A stretch of 64,000 nucleotides of DNA from Lachnospiraceae bacterium oral taxon 500 (GTDB taxonomy: Bacteria > Bacillota > Clostridia > Lachnospirales > Vallitaleaceae). The notes below the pieces were generated by a model. That model did no database searches and was not told the origin of the DNA. It saw nothing but the letters and a program-made list of their open reading frames with translations. Where the stretch lies: positions 248,001 through 312,000 of the forward strand of contig CP027241.1 in assembly GCA_002999035.1 (NCBI GenBank), written 5' to 3'. This document shows positions 1 to 9,052 of the stretch, in pieces. Within the stretch, counting starts at the first letter, position 1, and every line of letters begins with the position of its first letter. The translations under genes and the position numbers were made by a program.

Positions 1-525
1 TATGGACTCACCAACCCATTTATTTTTTAATTCTCTACATTTTTTATCCTCGTATGTTTTTTCTATATATATAATCTGATTCCACTTCTTTATACTCTCT
101 TTAATTGATATCTCCTGACATAACCCATCTTTTTTTATCATAAAAAAGTTTATATTTTCTTCAGTAGCACAGATTTTATTTAAAACGCATGACATTTTAA
201 ACTTCGGATTAAAATACAAAAGATATAGAAGTTCTTCCAGCCAAGTATTTCCTATGACACTTCCCTCCGGCAAAAAAAAGATATAGTCCGATTTAATTTG
301 CCGAAAAACTTCCTGCTCTACTTCAAGAATATCCGAGTTCTCACTTAAATGTAATAAAATTCTATTATCCAATGAAGCTATTTTTCCCAATTCCATTTTA
401 TCTTCCATTTTAGCAATAATAAGCCATTGGAAATCTATATTTTTTTGCTTCTGTAAGCTGCAGTAAGTTTTATACAAACATTCATACTTATCAAACAATG
501 TTATAACTGTAACTCGGTTCTCCAT
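1..525 (-). CDS. Glycosyltransferase family 2-like protein, partial (3' end beyond window)
   Basis: The reading frame is open for 175 codons from an ATG at 525 to the window edge, so the C-terminus is missing. The N-terminus (MENRVTVITLFDKYECLYKT) and a later IKSDYIFFLPEGSVIGNTWL segment resemble the Rossmann start and the aspartate/acid-rich nucleotide-sugar region of GT-A (family 2) enzymes, but no clean DxD is seen. It is the last visible gene of the minus-strand glycan locus and lies 16 bp after the bifunctional glycosyltransferase gene, so it is probably co-transcribed. It likely adds a sugar or modifies a surface polymer; the substrate cannot be told. GC content is low, like its neighbours up to about 5,500. 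Confidence 0.6.
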   Translation of the reverse strand, partial: MENRVTVITLFDKYECLYKTYCSLQKQKNIDFQWLIIAKMEDKMELGKIASLDNRILLHLSENSDILEVEQEVFRQIKSDYIFFLPEGSVIGNTWLEELLYLLYFNPKFKMSCVLNKICATEENINFFMIKKDGLCQEISIKESIKKWNQIIYIEKTYEDKKCRELKNKWVGESI

Positions 526-541
526 TTTTCATCCCTCATAT

Positions 542-2770
542 CTATTTAAAAATCTTATTCACTCTTAATTTAAAGGCTAAACTAATTAATCTTCTCCCCC
601 ATTTTGAGTTTGCAATCCGTATCAGTTCATTTTTCATATTTGGAGAATGATTATTTTTAAAAGAGGCTCCCAGCGCTTCATACTCTACATAAAGGCTTAG
701 GTAGTCCTCTGCCAATTTCGAATATTTTCTAAGTTCTTCCGATTTCTCTTTTCTCTCCCTTTTCCTTTCCTTTGTTTGCCCCTCCTCCAATTCTCTCTCC
801 AAATTCACAATCATATTATCCGTTGAAAATCCTTCTTCAATCCTCTTTCGACAAGCAAGCCGCCTTTTAGCTCCGTCTTCTTCCGCCTCAGTCAACAAGC
901 TTTTAATCGCCTCTGTATACTCTCGGATTTCTTCTTTCGAAAACTCCCGATTATCTAAGTCTTTCTCCTCTTCCTGCCCTAACGCAATTATTTTTCCGAC
1001 TTCCTCGGTAATTAATTCTTTCTGCCCTCCAACATCCGAACTGACTACCGGTACTCCCATCGCCAAGGATTCATATGCTGTCAGTGCCAATCCTTCCTTT
1101 AAGGAACAAATCAACGTAATATTTGACAAAGCATAGTATGAACGCATGTCTTTTGCTCTGCCTGCAAACTTTATTCTTTCCCCAAGACCACTATCCTGCA
1201 CTTTTTGCTGCATTTCCTCTAATTGCGGTCCATTTCCCACTACTAAAAAAACAGCTTCCTTTACTTCTTTTGCAATTTCCAACAACAAAAACGGACGTTT
1301 CTGCGGATGAATCCGGCACGGAAATAAAACTACTTTTCTTTCTCCTAATTGAAATTTCTCTTTCAGTTCTTCAATTTCTTCTTGTCCCACCTTTTCTCTT
1401 TGAAATTTCTCTTTATCTACTCCAATGTATAACGTTTTAACACTGCCTTTTTCTCTTCCGAAATGTTCTTCCAATATCTGTTGCGTCCTGCCATTACACA
1501 CATACGTTCTTTCCAGTACTTCTCCCATCACACCGGAAACACGCGCAAATCCACCATTTCTCCAATACCATTCTTCCATATGGACATAGTCAATAATTGC
1601 TAACTCCGGAAATTCTTTTCTCAGCCATGGTATTAAATAGTACCCATAATATGAATTGCTCAAAAACAATACATCTACTTCCCGACTTTGAATAAAATAG
1701 CTGATAAATGCCGCATAGTTTTTCATCTCTAAAAATTGAGGCAGTTCAAATATCTCTGGCACATAATCTTGAAATCTGTCTTTCCATGTGTTCTCACTTG
1801 GCAATGTCGTTATAATACTATATTCATACTTCTCTTTGTTGGATTTTTTGACTACTTCTAAGTTAAAAAGATCGGAACCTCCCATTTCTAACCAAGGCAA
1901 TAACATTAAAATCCTAGTTTTATCCTTTTTTTCATAAACCGGAAATGACCACTCTATTTTTTGAGGAACAGCAAAGCAATTCGTTTCTTCCATTACTGGA
2001 AATTCAATTGCTTTTATCTCTTGCTTAATATCTTTTGCAATCTTTTCAATGATTTCCTGAGAGCGTTTTCGATTCTTTTTATCGCCTTCGGTTAATGTCA
2101 TTGCTCCTTCTTCACTCCGGCGATACCAAAAATCATAGCCTTCAATATGTACCGGCTTTTTCCCCTTTGACAGTAACTTAAGCCAAGCCCCCCAGTCTTC
2201 ATGATAATACTTTCCATTTTCCTCATAATATCCAATTTCTTCAAAATCATGCTTGCGAATCGCCCCTGCATTGACCAATAAATTTATATTCTTCATCTGC
2301 TCACTGCTAAATGTTCGTTTCCACAAATATTGCTGTGTCCCAAATCCAACCGAATCTGTATAACTCCAGCTACACTCTTTGTTAAAATATAATCCAAAAT
2401 ATAATTTTTCTAAAAAAACAGGCTCTATTAAATCATCACTATCTAATGGAATAATTACCTCTGATTTCGCCCGGTTGATTCCATAATTCCTTGCCGAAGC
2501 CGGACCACCATTTTCTTTATGATATAATATAATTCTCGGATCAGTTTTTACGAATTCTTCCAACCTATCTATCTTATCTGTACTGCCATCATTAACAATA
2601 ATCCACTCAAACCAGGGAAACGTCTGATTTAAAACACAGTTATATGTCTGCTCAAAGTATTTTTCTGCATTATAATATGCCGTGATAATACTTACCAACG
2701 GTTTTTCTTTCTTGTTTAATCCTCTATCCTGCTTCTCTTTTCCCGGTTCTCTTTGATAGTTAAATCCCAT
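542..2770 (-). CDS. Bifunctional glycosyltransferase, GT2 domain fused to GT4 domain
   Basis: The 742-residue protein joins two transferase folds. Residues ~25-250 are a GT-A family 2 domain, with VSIITAYYNAEKYF, IIVNDGSTD and the metal/nucleotide site PLDSDD near residue 110. Residues ~285-660 are a GT-B family 4 domain, with the donor-binding E-x7-E motif EGLALTAYE followed by MGVPVVSSDVGG near 570-590. A Lys/Glu-rich, probably helical tail follows. No signal peptide or membrane segment is seen, so it should act at the inner face of the membrane. It lies 15 bp after the ABC ATPase gene in the same operon and probably extends the exported surface polymer. Acceptor and donor sugars are not predictable. 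Confidence 0.88.
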   Translation of the reverse strand: MGFNYQREPGKEKQDRGLNKKEKPLVSIITAYYNAEKYFEQTYNCVLNQTFPWFEWIIVNDGSTDKIDRLEEFVKTDPRIILYHKENGGPASARNYGINRAKSEVIIPLDSDDLIEPVFLEKLYFGLYFNKECSWSYTDSVGFGTQQYLWKRTFSSEQMKNINLLVNAGAIRKHDFEEIGYYEENGKYYHEDWGAWLKLLSKGKKPVHIEGYDFWYRRSEEGAMTLTEGDKKNRKRSQEIIEKIAKDIKQEIKAIEFPVMEETNCFAVPQKIEWSFPVYEKKDKTRILMLLPWLEMGGSDLFNLEVVKKSNKEKYEYSIITTLPSENTWKDRFQDYVPEIFELPQFLEMKNYAAFISYFIQSREVDVLFLSNSYYGYYLIPWLRKEFPELAIIDYVHMEEWYWRNGGFARVSGVMGEVLERTYVCNGRTQQILEEHFGREKGSVKTLYIGVDKEKFQREKVGQEEIEELKEKFQLGERKVVLFPCRIHPQKRPFLLLEIAKEVKEAVFLVVGNGPQLEEMQQKVQDSGLGERIKFAGRAKDMRSYYALSNITLICSLKEGLALTAYESLAMGVPVVSSDVGGQKELITEEVGKIIALGQEEEKDLDNREFSKEEIREYTEAIKSLLTEAEEDGAKRRLACRKRIEEGFSTDNMIVNLERELEEGQTKERKRERKEKSEELRKYSKLAEDYLSLYVEYEALGASFKNNHSPNMKNELIRIANSKWGRRLISLAFKLRVNKIFK

Positions 2771-2785
2771 GTCTTTTCCTCTGCA

Positions 2786-3520
2786 TCACTGATACTCTTC
2801 TATATATCTGCCAGCAAGGCTGTTTGCATTTCCGATTTCTCTAATTACTCCCTTTTCAAGCCACACAATTTTTTGACAAACTTCTTTTATTTGTTCCATA
2901 GAATGCGAAACTAAAATAATTGTTGTTTCATTTTCCATCATTTTAGCAATTCTCTTTTCACACTTTTTTTGAAACGCAAGGTCACCTACTGATAAAATTT
3001 CATCCACAATTAAAATATCCGGCTGTGATATTGTAGCAATCGAAAATCCAAGGCGCGCAAGCATTCCTGAAGAAAAGTTTTTTATAGGGACATCAATAAA
3101 TTCCCATAGTTCTGCAAAGTCTACAATCTCTTCAAATTTTCCAGCAATTTCTTTTCTGGAATATCCTAATATAGCACCATTCAAATATATGTTTTCTCTG
3201 GCCGATAAATCCATGTCAAAGCCGGCTCCCAATTCAATTAAAGGAGCAATTGAACCTTCTACTTTGACATTTCCGGTTGTCGCTTTTAGTACCCCGGCAA
3301 TGATCTTAAGTAAGGTACTTTTTCCAGAACCATTTAATCCGATAAGGCCAATGGATTCTCCTTTTTTTACCTGAAATGAGATATCTCTTAATGCCCAAAA
3401 CTCTTGGAACATCAACTCTCTTTTGATTAACTTAATTGCATACTCTTTTAAATTATCTACCCTCTCTTTACTTAAGTTAAACATCATTGATACATTTTCT
3501 AACTCAATTACATTCTTCAT
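2786..3520 (-). CDS. ABC transporter ATPase for polysaccharide/teichoic acid export (TagH/Wzt type)
   Basis: This is the nucleotide-binding subunit of a lipid-linked polymer exporter. Visible motifs are Walker A GLNGSGKST, signature FSSGMLARLGFS and Walker B ILIVDEI followed by LSVGD, typical of the Wzt/TagH group. The N-terminus carries the extra segment before Walker A seen in this group. It is about 244 residues and lacks the C-terminal glycan-binding domain of long Wzt proteins, so export probably does not need recognition of a capped chain. The start at 3520 (MKNVIELENVSMMF) follows a GAGG site; a TTG at 3532 in the same frame is an alternative. Its permease partner lies 33 bp upstream. 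Confidence 0.93.
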   Translation of the reverse strand: MKNVIELENVSMMFNLSKERVDNLKEYAIKLIKRELMFQEFWALRDISFQVKKGESIGLIGLNGSGKSTLLKIIAGVLKATTGNVKVEGSIAPLIELGAGFDMDLSARENIYLNGAILGYSRKEIAGKFEEIVDFAELWEFIDVPIKNFSSGMLARLGFSIATISQPDILIVDEILSVGDLAFQKKCEKRIAKMMENETTIILVSHSMEQIKEVCQKIVWLEKGVIREIGNANSLAGRYIEEYQ

Positions 3521-3553
3521 AGTCATCCTCAATCATAAGTTTCTTTTCAGATC

Positions 3554-4339
3554 CTAAATGTATAAAATAAATTTATCTTGTTTTTTATAGAACACATACA
3601 TTCCAATTATTAAACTTATCAGTCCAAAGAGCAAACATTCTAAATTCATTTGCCAGCTTGGGATAGCACCATCTAAAATCAGCATTCTGAAATATGTAAT
3701 AAATTTATACATCGGATTCCATTCCATTACTGCTCGGCTGCTTTCAGGAACAATGTCAATTGGGTAAAAAACAGGTGTTAAATACATCCAAGCCAAAATA
3801 AATACATTATATAAATGTGTCAAATCTCTAAAGTAAACAGTTAGTGCCGATAAAAGCAGTCCCAAACCGGTTGAGAATAATGTCAAATACAATACCGGTA
3901 CAAAAGATAATAACATTGTTGTATGAAATTCAGCCTGAGTCACTACCATTACAATTGTTACCGCAATAAATGCAAAAAAGAAATTAACAAGGGCTGATAA
4001 TACCTTGGATAAGGGAAATAAATATTTGGGAATATATACTTTCTTTATCAACGCTCCATTACTCAAAACAGATAACTGTGCTTGTATAGTTGCTTCTGAA
4101 TTTAGTGAAAACAAAATATTACCACTTAAAAAATATACAGCAAAGTTTTCAATTTCTGACTTAAATAAAGTAGAAAAAACAAAAGTTATTACAATCATCA
4201 TTAATAAAGGATTTAGCACTGTCCAAAGCAATCCCAGAAAGGATTTTCGATATCTTATTTTTATATCTCTAATTACTAACTCTCTTAATAAATTTCTATA
4301 TTTTAAAAATGCTTGTATTGTTCTTTTTATCCTATTCAC
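3554..4339 (-). CDS. ABC transporter permease for polysaccharide/teichoic acid export (TagG/Wzm type)
   Basis: The 261-residue ABC-2 family membrane protein has about six hydrophobic segments. It opens with the amphipathic N-terminus usual for the family (LRELVIRDIKIRYRKSFLG) and contains LLWTVLNPLLMM, characteristic of TagG/Wzm/RfbA permeases. With the ATPase encoded just downstream it should flip an undecaprenyl-linked glycan or teichoic-acid-like polymer across the membrane. It sits 17 bp after the GT4 gene and before the ATPase gene, the normal permease-ATPase order. The polymer itself cannot be identified from the sequence. Confidence 0.93.
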   Translation of the reverse strand: MNRIKRTIQAFLKYRNLLRELVIRDIKIRYRKSFLGLLWTVLNPLLMMIVITFVFSTLFKSEIENFAVYFLSGNILFSLNSEATIQAQLSVLSNGALIKKVYIPKYLFPLSKVLSALVNFFFAFIAVTIVMVVTQAEFHTTMLLSFVPVLYLTLFSTGLGLLLSALTVYFRDLTHLYNVFILAWMYLTPVFYPIDIVPESSRAVMEWNPMYKFITYFRMLILDGAIPSWQMNLECLLFGLISLIIGMYVFYKKQDKFILYI

Positions 4340-4356
4340 AATAGTTACTCCCTAAT

Positions 4357-5499
4357 TTATAGCCTCATCATTCTATAGATATCACTATTTGTTAACTTGA
4401 AATAATACTCCACCAACCGCTCCGCTTCCGTTTGAATGCAATATCCGGCTACCGTGAAATTATTTATAATCTTTTCAACCATTTGATCCCTGTTTTGTTC
4501 CTTATGGTTTTCAATTGCTTCTACCCATATTTCTTCATTCAGGTTCAAAAATCGAACCTGTTCTGTTATTTCTACTTCCCTCGTAATCTTGTCCGACATA
4601 AAGCAAGGAAGTCCTACTGCTTGTGCTTCCACTCCCACTACCGGCAATCCTTCAAACAAAGAAGGCAGTAAGAAAAAGTCCATGGCACATAAATACTTAG
4701 ATACTTCCTTTTGAACTCCCGCAAAAATAATATAATCTTGTATTTTTTTTTGTTTTGCTATTGATTTAATACCCTTTTCCAGTTCACCATTACCTACCAG
4801 TAACAAACGATATTTTTCATTTTTCCTGATCAGTCTTTCTAAAATTTCCAATAAAAAAACATGATTTTTTTGAAGCGAAAATCGTCCCACATGCCCCAAA
4901 ACAATCTTTTCGTCTAAATGCAGCTTATTCCTTATCATCTGCCGGTCTTCATTCCTAAATTTGTATTTTTCTAAATCAATTGCATTATTAAGCAAAAAGA
5001 CCTTTCTGATCGTTCCAAATAAGTAATCTGCTGCCATTTTCGAACATGCCATCTTCTGATTGGCATAATACTTTCCTATTTTATGCAAAATATCATTCCG
5101 CAGTTTTTTTATTGTTGTTTCCGCGCCTTTTGAGTTATGGCTATGTATAATACGAATTGGAACCCTTTCATTTCTTGCTGCTTTTAGATATATAAATGCA
5201 GCATTTGGAATGTGACAATGTACGATCTGGTAACCACACCTGTGAAATAGTATCTCTGCTTTCTGACTGCATGTTCTTAGATTCCGAAAAGACAATTCCG
5301 GAAAATGATAAATTCTACCACCCAAATCGAGAATTTCTTTTACTAAATCTTGCTCGGAATCTCCATGAGTAATAAAGTCAAATATCACTTTTTCTTTATT
5401 GATCTGCCTGAAATAATTCAGCACCACTGCTGTGACACCATTATTTTTTTCGATTTTTTCAATAATATGAAGTACTCTTAAGGGCTCGCTTTGATTCAT
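4357..5499 (-). CDS. Glycosyltransferase family 4 (EpsF/CapM-like)
   Basis: This 380-residue GT-B enzyme begins LRVLHIIEKIEKNNGVTAVV, the N-terminal donor/acceptor loop typical of EpsF-like family 4 transferases. It carries LGHVGRFSLQKNH and LLLVGNGELEKGI in the C-terminal Rossmann half. The catalytic E-x7-E appears as EGLPVVGVEAQAVGLP near residue 285. No membrane segment is seen. The ATG lies 4 bp after the stop of the upstream GT2 gene, so the two are tightly coupled. Probable role: transfer of a nucleotide sugar onto the growing surface polymer exported by the neighbouring ABC transporter. Confidence 0.9.
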   Translation of the reverse strand: MNQSEPLRVLHIIEKIEKNNGVTAVVLNYFRQINKEKVIFDFITHGDSEQDLVKEILDLGGRIYHFPELSFRNLRTCSQKAEILFHRCGYQIVHCHIPNAAFIYLKAARNERVPIRIIHSHNSKGAETTIKKLRNDILHKIGKYYANQKMACSKMAADYLFGTIRKVFLLNNAIDLEKYKFRNEDRQMIRNKLHLDEKIVLGHVGRFSLQKNHVFLLEILERLIRKNEKYRLLLVGNGELEKGIKSIAKQKKIQDYIIFAGVQKEVSKYLCAMDFFLLPSLFEGLPVVGVEAQAVGLPCFMSDKITREVEITEQVRFLNLNEEIWVEAIENHKEQNRDQMVEKIINNFTVAGYCIQTEAERLVEYYFKLTNSDIYRMMRL

Positions 5500-5503
5500 T
5501 TAC

Positions 5504-6283
5504 CTACCCTCTCCTTGCATATTTCACTATCCCGTTTCCTAAGTGCCACATCAGATGCCACGCCGACCTTATCCGGCCGATCCCCATTTCCCGATAAACT
5601 CCATAAGTCATATAAATAGATTTCCACTTGTTTCGGGATTTACCGCCTTCCGTCATGCGCGACATCAAAAACGGCTGATTGATGCCATAAGCCGCATCAT
5701 ATTTTCTTAGTACACTCAGCCATTGCAAATAGTCCTCATGCAAATCACTTCGCCGCATAGGAAACTCCAAGGCAACCTCCCGCTTCATTACTACGGAAGA
5801 ACAAGGAATGATATTATGGTACAGAAGCTGTTTGTAATTTACTTTTTCTTTTACCCCAATTACTTTCTTTAAAGAACGGCCATCCTTATCCATCAATTCT
5901 CTGGCGGTATAGCTTAATACACATTGCCTGACGTTCATCAGGCTCATTTGCGCTTTCAGTTTTCCCCTCCGCCACCAATCATCGGCATCCAGATAGGCAA
6001 TATATCTGCCCTTGGCCGCAGCCACCCCCCTGTTTCTGGAAATGGCCACACCTTGATTCCGGCTGTTACGAATATAATGAATCAACGGCCAGTAACGGCT
6101 TTTTTTCAACATTTCCGGCAAGCCATCAGTGGAACAATCGTCAATCACGATAATTTCCAGCGGAAGTTCCTGCGCTAAGGCAGAAGCAATGGCTTTTTCA
6201 ATATACTTTGCTCCGTTATATACCGGAATAATCACGGATACCAACGGAATCCTCAGATTTTTTCCCTCTTTGCCATTCTTCAT
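5504..6283 (-). CDS. Glycosyltransferase family 2
   Basis: The 259-residue GT-A enzyme shows IPLVSVIIPVYNGAKYIEKA at the N-terminus, EIIVIDDCSTDG near residue 48 and the metal-binding site AYLDADDWW near residue 98. A conserved SSVVMKREV and a later HEDYLQWL segment (the base and substrate region of family 2) follow. It has no membrane helices. It is the first gene of the visible glycan operon. Its base composition is closer to the downstream housekeeping region than to the AT-rich genes that follow, so the boundary of the possibly transferred locus falls near 5,500. The sugar is unknown. Confidence 0.9.
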   Translation of the reverse strand: MKNGKEGKNLRIPLVSVIIPVYNGAKYIEKAIASALAQELPLEIIVIDDCSTDGLPEMLKKSRYWPLIHYIRNSRNQGVAISRNRGVAAAKGRYIAYLDADDWWRRGKLKAQMSLMNVRQCVLSYTARELMDKDGRSLKKVIGVKEKVNYKQLLYHNIIPCSSVVMKREVALEFPMRRSDLHEDYLQWLSVLRKYDAAYGINQPFLMSRMTEGGKSRNKWKSIYMTYGVYREMGIGRIRSAWHLMWHLGNGIVKYARRG

Positions 6284-6363
6284 TTTACCTTACCCCCTGC
6301 TTGCTGTCAACCCTTTTAAAGCTTTTCAATTGCCGCTCCGGCTTACTTAAACTTTTCCTCCCC

Positions 6364-7086
6364 CTACTCCACCACTTCCCCCAGCACTTTCCCAATCGCC
6401 TCATGAATCACCAAATCGGCATTACCATCCTGCGGCGTGGCCTGCTGGTTGATCAGGATCAGGCTTTTCCCCCTAAAATACTGAATCAGCCCGGCAGCCG
6501 GATAAACCACCAGCGACGTGCCGCCGATGATCAGGACCTCGGCCTGTGCGATATACCTGACCGCCCGCTCAATCACCGACTGGTCAAGGCTTTCCCCGTA
6601 AAGCACTACATCCGGTCGGATAATCCCGCCGCAATGCCCGCATTTCGGCACTCCGTTCTGACTTAAAACATCCTCCAGCTCATACTTCCGGCCGCAATCC
6701 ATGCAATAATTCCGATAAACCGAGCCATGCAGCTCCAGCACATTTTTCGATCCGGCCGCCTGATGCAGGCCGTCGATATTTTGGGTAATCACCGCCTTGA
6801 GTTTCCCCGCAGCCTCTAACTTCGCCAAAGCAATATGCGCCTGATTGGGCTTGGCCTCCGGAAAAAGCAGATGATTTTTATAATAATCATAAAACTCCTC
6901 GCAATGCCGCATAAAATAAGCATGGCTCAGCATTTCCTCAACCGCATAAGTCGTTTGGTGCTTTTGATTATACAGCCCCGTCGCCGAACGAAAATCCGGA
7001 ATTCCGCTCTCGGTCGACACTCCGGCACCGCCAAAAAAGACAATATTATTGCTGCTCTCAATAATTTTTTTCAACTCCTGATCCAT
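6364..7086 (-). CDS. NAD-dependent protein deacylase, sirtuin family
   Basis: The 240-residue protein is a bacterial Sir2. It has FFGGAGVSTESGIPDFRS in the NAD-binding Rossmann fold (residues ~18-36), the catalytic TQNIDGLHQAAG with HGS following, a zinc-binding module made of CMDCG and CGHCGG near 130-150, and GTSLVVYPAAG towards the C-terminus. The length matches short cytosolic class U/III sirtuins. It should remove acetyl or longer acyl groups from lysines using NAD+. The ATG has a GGGAGGACGGCAG ribosome site. It is separate from the glycan operon, with an 80 bp gap that shows no clear terminator. Confidence 0.95.
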   Translation of the reverse strand: MDQELKKIIESSNNIVFFGGAGVSTESGIPDFRSATGLYNQKHQTTYAVEEMLSHAYFMRHCEEFYDYYKNHLLFPEAKPNQAHIALAKLEAAGKLKAVITQNIDGLHQAAGSKNVLELHGSVYRNYCMDCGRKYELEDVLSQNGVPKCGHCGGIIRPDVVLYGESLDQSVIERAVRYIAQAEVLIIGGTSLVVYPAAGLIQYFRGKSLILINQQATPQDGNADLVIHEAIGKVLGEVVE

Positions 7087-7269
7087 CTGCCGTCCTCCCT
7101 TCTGCCCAAAATGCCAATCAAACCAAAGCCTTCCCTGATTCTTCGGCTTTCCTGCGATTCCTTATTTCAATTTTTCACGCCATCTCTCGCCCATTGGTTC
7201 CTTGTTCCTAAAATCGAAATCTCCCCCTCAACTCTTTCTCATCTCTGCAAGTACATAGTATTGCGCGTC

Positions 7270-8040
7270 TCAGCCCTCATCCTGATGGAATCGGTATTTT
7301 CCTTTTCCGCGTCCGGACACCGGCTCAATCACTCCTCGTTCCGCCATATCTCTCAGCAGTTCCGATGCTCTGGACGGCCTGATATCTATCACCCTCATCA
7401 CATCCGAACGCCCAAAGATTATTTGTCCTGCAAATGCTTCTCGGAGCTGCAAAATATGATTTGCGGTTTTCCGCTGAAACTTTCTCTCAATGTCCGGTTT
7501 TATTTTCTCAATGTCCGGTTTCGTGATTTTAATGTCCGGTTTTACTTCTTCTTTGAATGCCCCGCTAATATGCAAAGTCCGGTTCTGAAGCAAATTCCGC
7601 TCATCCAAAAGAAGGTTTCTTAGGAATAGCTCCAGATACTCTGTCGTCTCATGAATCCCGCTTTTCAGATCATTGTAGTTCGCTCTGACAAGAGAATTTC
7701 GGAAATACCATGCATTATCAGCGAAAATATCGTTCGTTACATCAAAGCCCAGCGCGCGCAGGTATTTGATAAAAAACACCGCTGTCGTTCTGGTATTGCC
7801 TTCACCAAATACATGGATCTGCCACAGCCTCGAAACGAATACTGCAAGATGGTGAATAATTTCATTCATCGAGAGATTTTTATAAGAAAACTTTCTCTCT
7901 TCAGAAAAATCATAGTCCAATGTAGCCCTAAGCTCAGTGGCACTGCCATAAAGCACCGTCGCCCCATCAAGCACCCATTCCTTTTTCGTAATGTTGTAAT
8001 CTCGGATACGGCCCGCATGGGAATAGATGCCGGCAAACAA
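7270..8040 (-). CDS. Fic domain protein, N-terminally truncated (possible pseudogene)
   Basis: The Fic core motif reads HVFGEGNTRTTAVFF near residues 76-90, a form of HPFxxGNxR in which Pro is Val; His, Asn and Arg needed for AMP transfer are kept. The C-terminal third has three KPDI/KPDIE repeats and a winged-helix-like end (SDVMRVIDIRPSRASELLR). The reading frame begins at a TTG at 8040, inside what is normally the first conserved Fic helix. Codons upstream continue the homology (YRYLSIHRK before LFAGIY), but that frame is closed by a TGA ten codons upstream and no good start exists. The N-terminal part of the fold therefore seems lost. It may still be translated from TTG, but a broken gene is more likely. 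Confidence 0.65.
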   Translation of the reverse strand: MFAGIYSHAGRIRDYNITKKEWVLDGATVLYGSATELRATLDYDFSEERKFSYKNLSMNEIIHHLAVFVSRLWQIHVFGEGNTRTTAVFFIKYLRALGFDVTNDIFADNAWYFRNSLVRANYNDLKSGIHETTEYLELFLRNLLLDERNLLQNRTLHISGAFKEEVKPDIKITKPDIEKIKPDIERKFQRKTANHILQLREAFAGQIIFGRSDVMRVIDIRPSRASELLRDMAERGVIEPVSGRGKGKYRFHQDEG

Positions 8041-8129
8041 CTTTCGGTGGATGGAGAGATACCTGTATCACCTCGCTATTCTCTTTTATACATCCAAGAA
8101 TCCAATCAGCCCGGCAACCACTACCCTTA

Positions 8130-8738
8130 TCATTCCTGCAAATGCTTCAAATCACCAATCAGCACAAACTTCGGCCTTTCACCGCTGCAATCAATCAGGG
8201 TCAACCCGGTATTTTCAATCAGCGGCGGCTCCCAAACCTCGTCTATTTTTTTCCCTTGCCAGAAGCAGCAAAACGCCTTGATACATGCACCGTGTGATAC
8301 CGCCAAAATATCCTGATTTTTGGCTCTTTCAAACAAAAAATGCCCTGCCTTTTCAACCTGTTTAAACATCTCGGCAAAACTTTGTCCGCCCTCCGGCGGC
8401 AGATAATTCTGCGGATGATACCGATAATCCGCCAAATCTCCGGCTCCAATCTGCTTTAATTCCGTCACCGTCCGCCCTTCCCAGATGCCAAAACCCATCT
8501 CATTCAGTTCCGGCAAAGAATGTACCGGCAATCCCCGGCTGCCCTGCACGATCTCAGCCGTCTGAATTGCCCGCCCCAGCGCAGAGGCGTAAACCTCTTT
8601 AAAATCAACATCTGCCAAGGCTTTTGCCAGCTTGGCGGCATCCGCCCGGCCTTTTTCCGTCAAAGCTGAATCACACAAACCCTGAATCCTTTCCTGCACA
8701 TTGAATTCCGTTTGTCCATGTCTAACTAAATATAACAT
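8130..8738 (-). CDS. Histidine phosphatase family protein (phosphoglycerate mutase-like)
   Basis: The 202-residue cytosolic protein starts MLYLVRHGQTEFN, the catalytic RHG motif of the histidine phosphatase superfamily. It keeps the second catalytic region (SALGRAIQTAEI) and the late histidine in ILAVSHGACIKAF. The short form with LPELNEMGFGIWEG is typical of the broad-specificity phosphatases related to alpha-ribazole phosphatase, rather than true phosphoglycerate mutase, which is encoded separately at 17167-17910. The substrate is not predictable. It lies 89 bp upstream of the damaged Fic gene on the same strand. No cobalamin genes are nearby, so a CobC role is not supported. Confidence 0.88.
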   Translation of the reverse strand: MLYLVRHGQTEFNVQERIQGLCDSALTEKGRADAAKLAKALADVDFKEVYASALGRAIQTAEIVQGSRGLPVHSLPELNEMGFGIWEGRTVTELKQIGAGDLADYRYHPQNYLPPEGGQSFAEMFKQVEKAGHFLFERAKNQDILAVSHGACIKAFCCFWQGKKIDEVWEPPLIENTGLTLIDCSGERPKFVLIGDLKHLQE

Positions 8739-8981
8739 AATTTGTCCTTCCTGTTTTCACTGTAAAATCTATAATCGGCTTTCTCCCCTTAAAAAGCTTT
8801 CCCTTCGCTATCTAACCTTTTCTGTCTAACAGCCATCCTTATTCTATGCCAATTTCAGCGAAAGTTTTCCTTGTCCTTTTCATTATACAATAAACTATTT
8901 CCCTTTTTCAACCCCAAATGCCGGTTTTCGGAAAATCAGCCATCCACGGCCATCCATAAAAAAAAACAAAAAAACAAAAGT

Positions 8982-9013
8982 AAAAAAGCCGCCTTTCCCC
9001 AAAGACAGCTTTT
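8982..9013 (-). terminator. Rho-independent terminator after the solute-binding protein gene
   Basis: Read on the minus strand, AAAAGCTGTC and GGCGGCTTTT form an 8-10 bp stem with one G-U pair and a short loop, followed by a run of T. It lies about 40 bp beyond the stop codon of the solute-binding lipoprotein gene. The rest of the 314 bp gap between that gene and the histidine phosphatase shows no gene. Confidence 0.65.
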
Positions 9014-9052
9014 CAAACTTATTTCACTCAACTTTCCGCACCGGCCAAAACA

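Noticed and set aside
6835-7623. Plus-strand open frame opposite the sirtuin and Fic genes
   Set aside because: Shadow of two recognisable minus-strand genes.
8130-8738. Cobalamin phosphatase CobC
   Set aside because: The fold fits but no cobalamin genes are nearby, so only the family is claimed.
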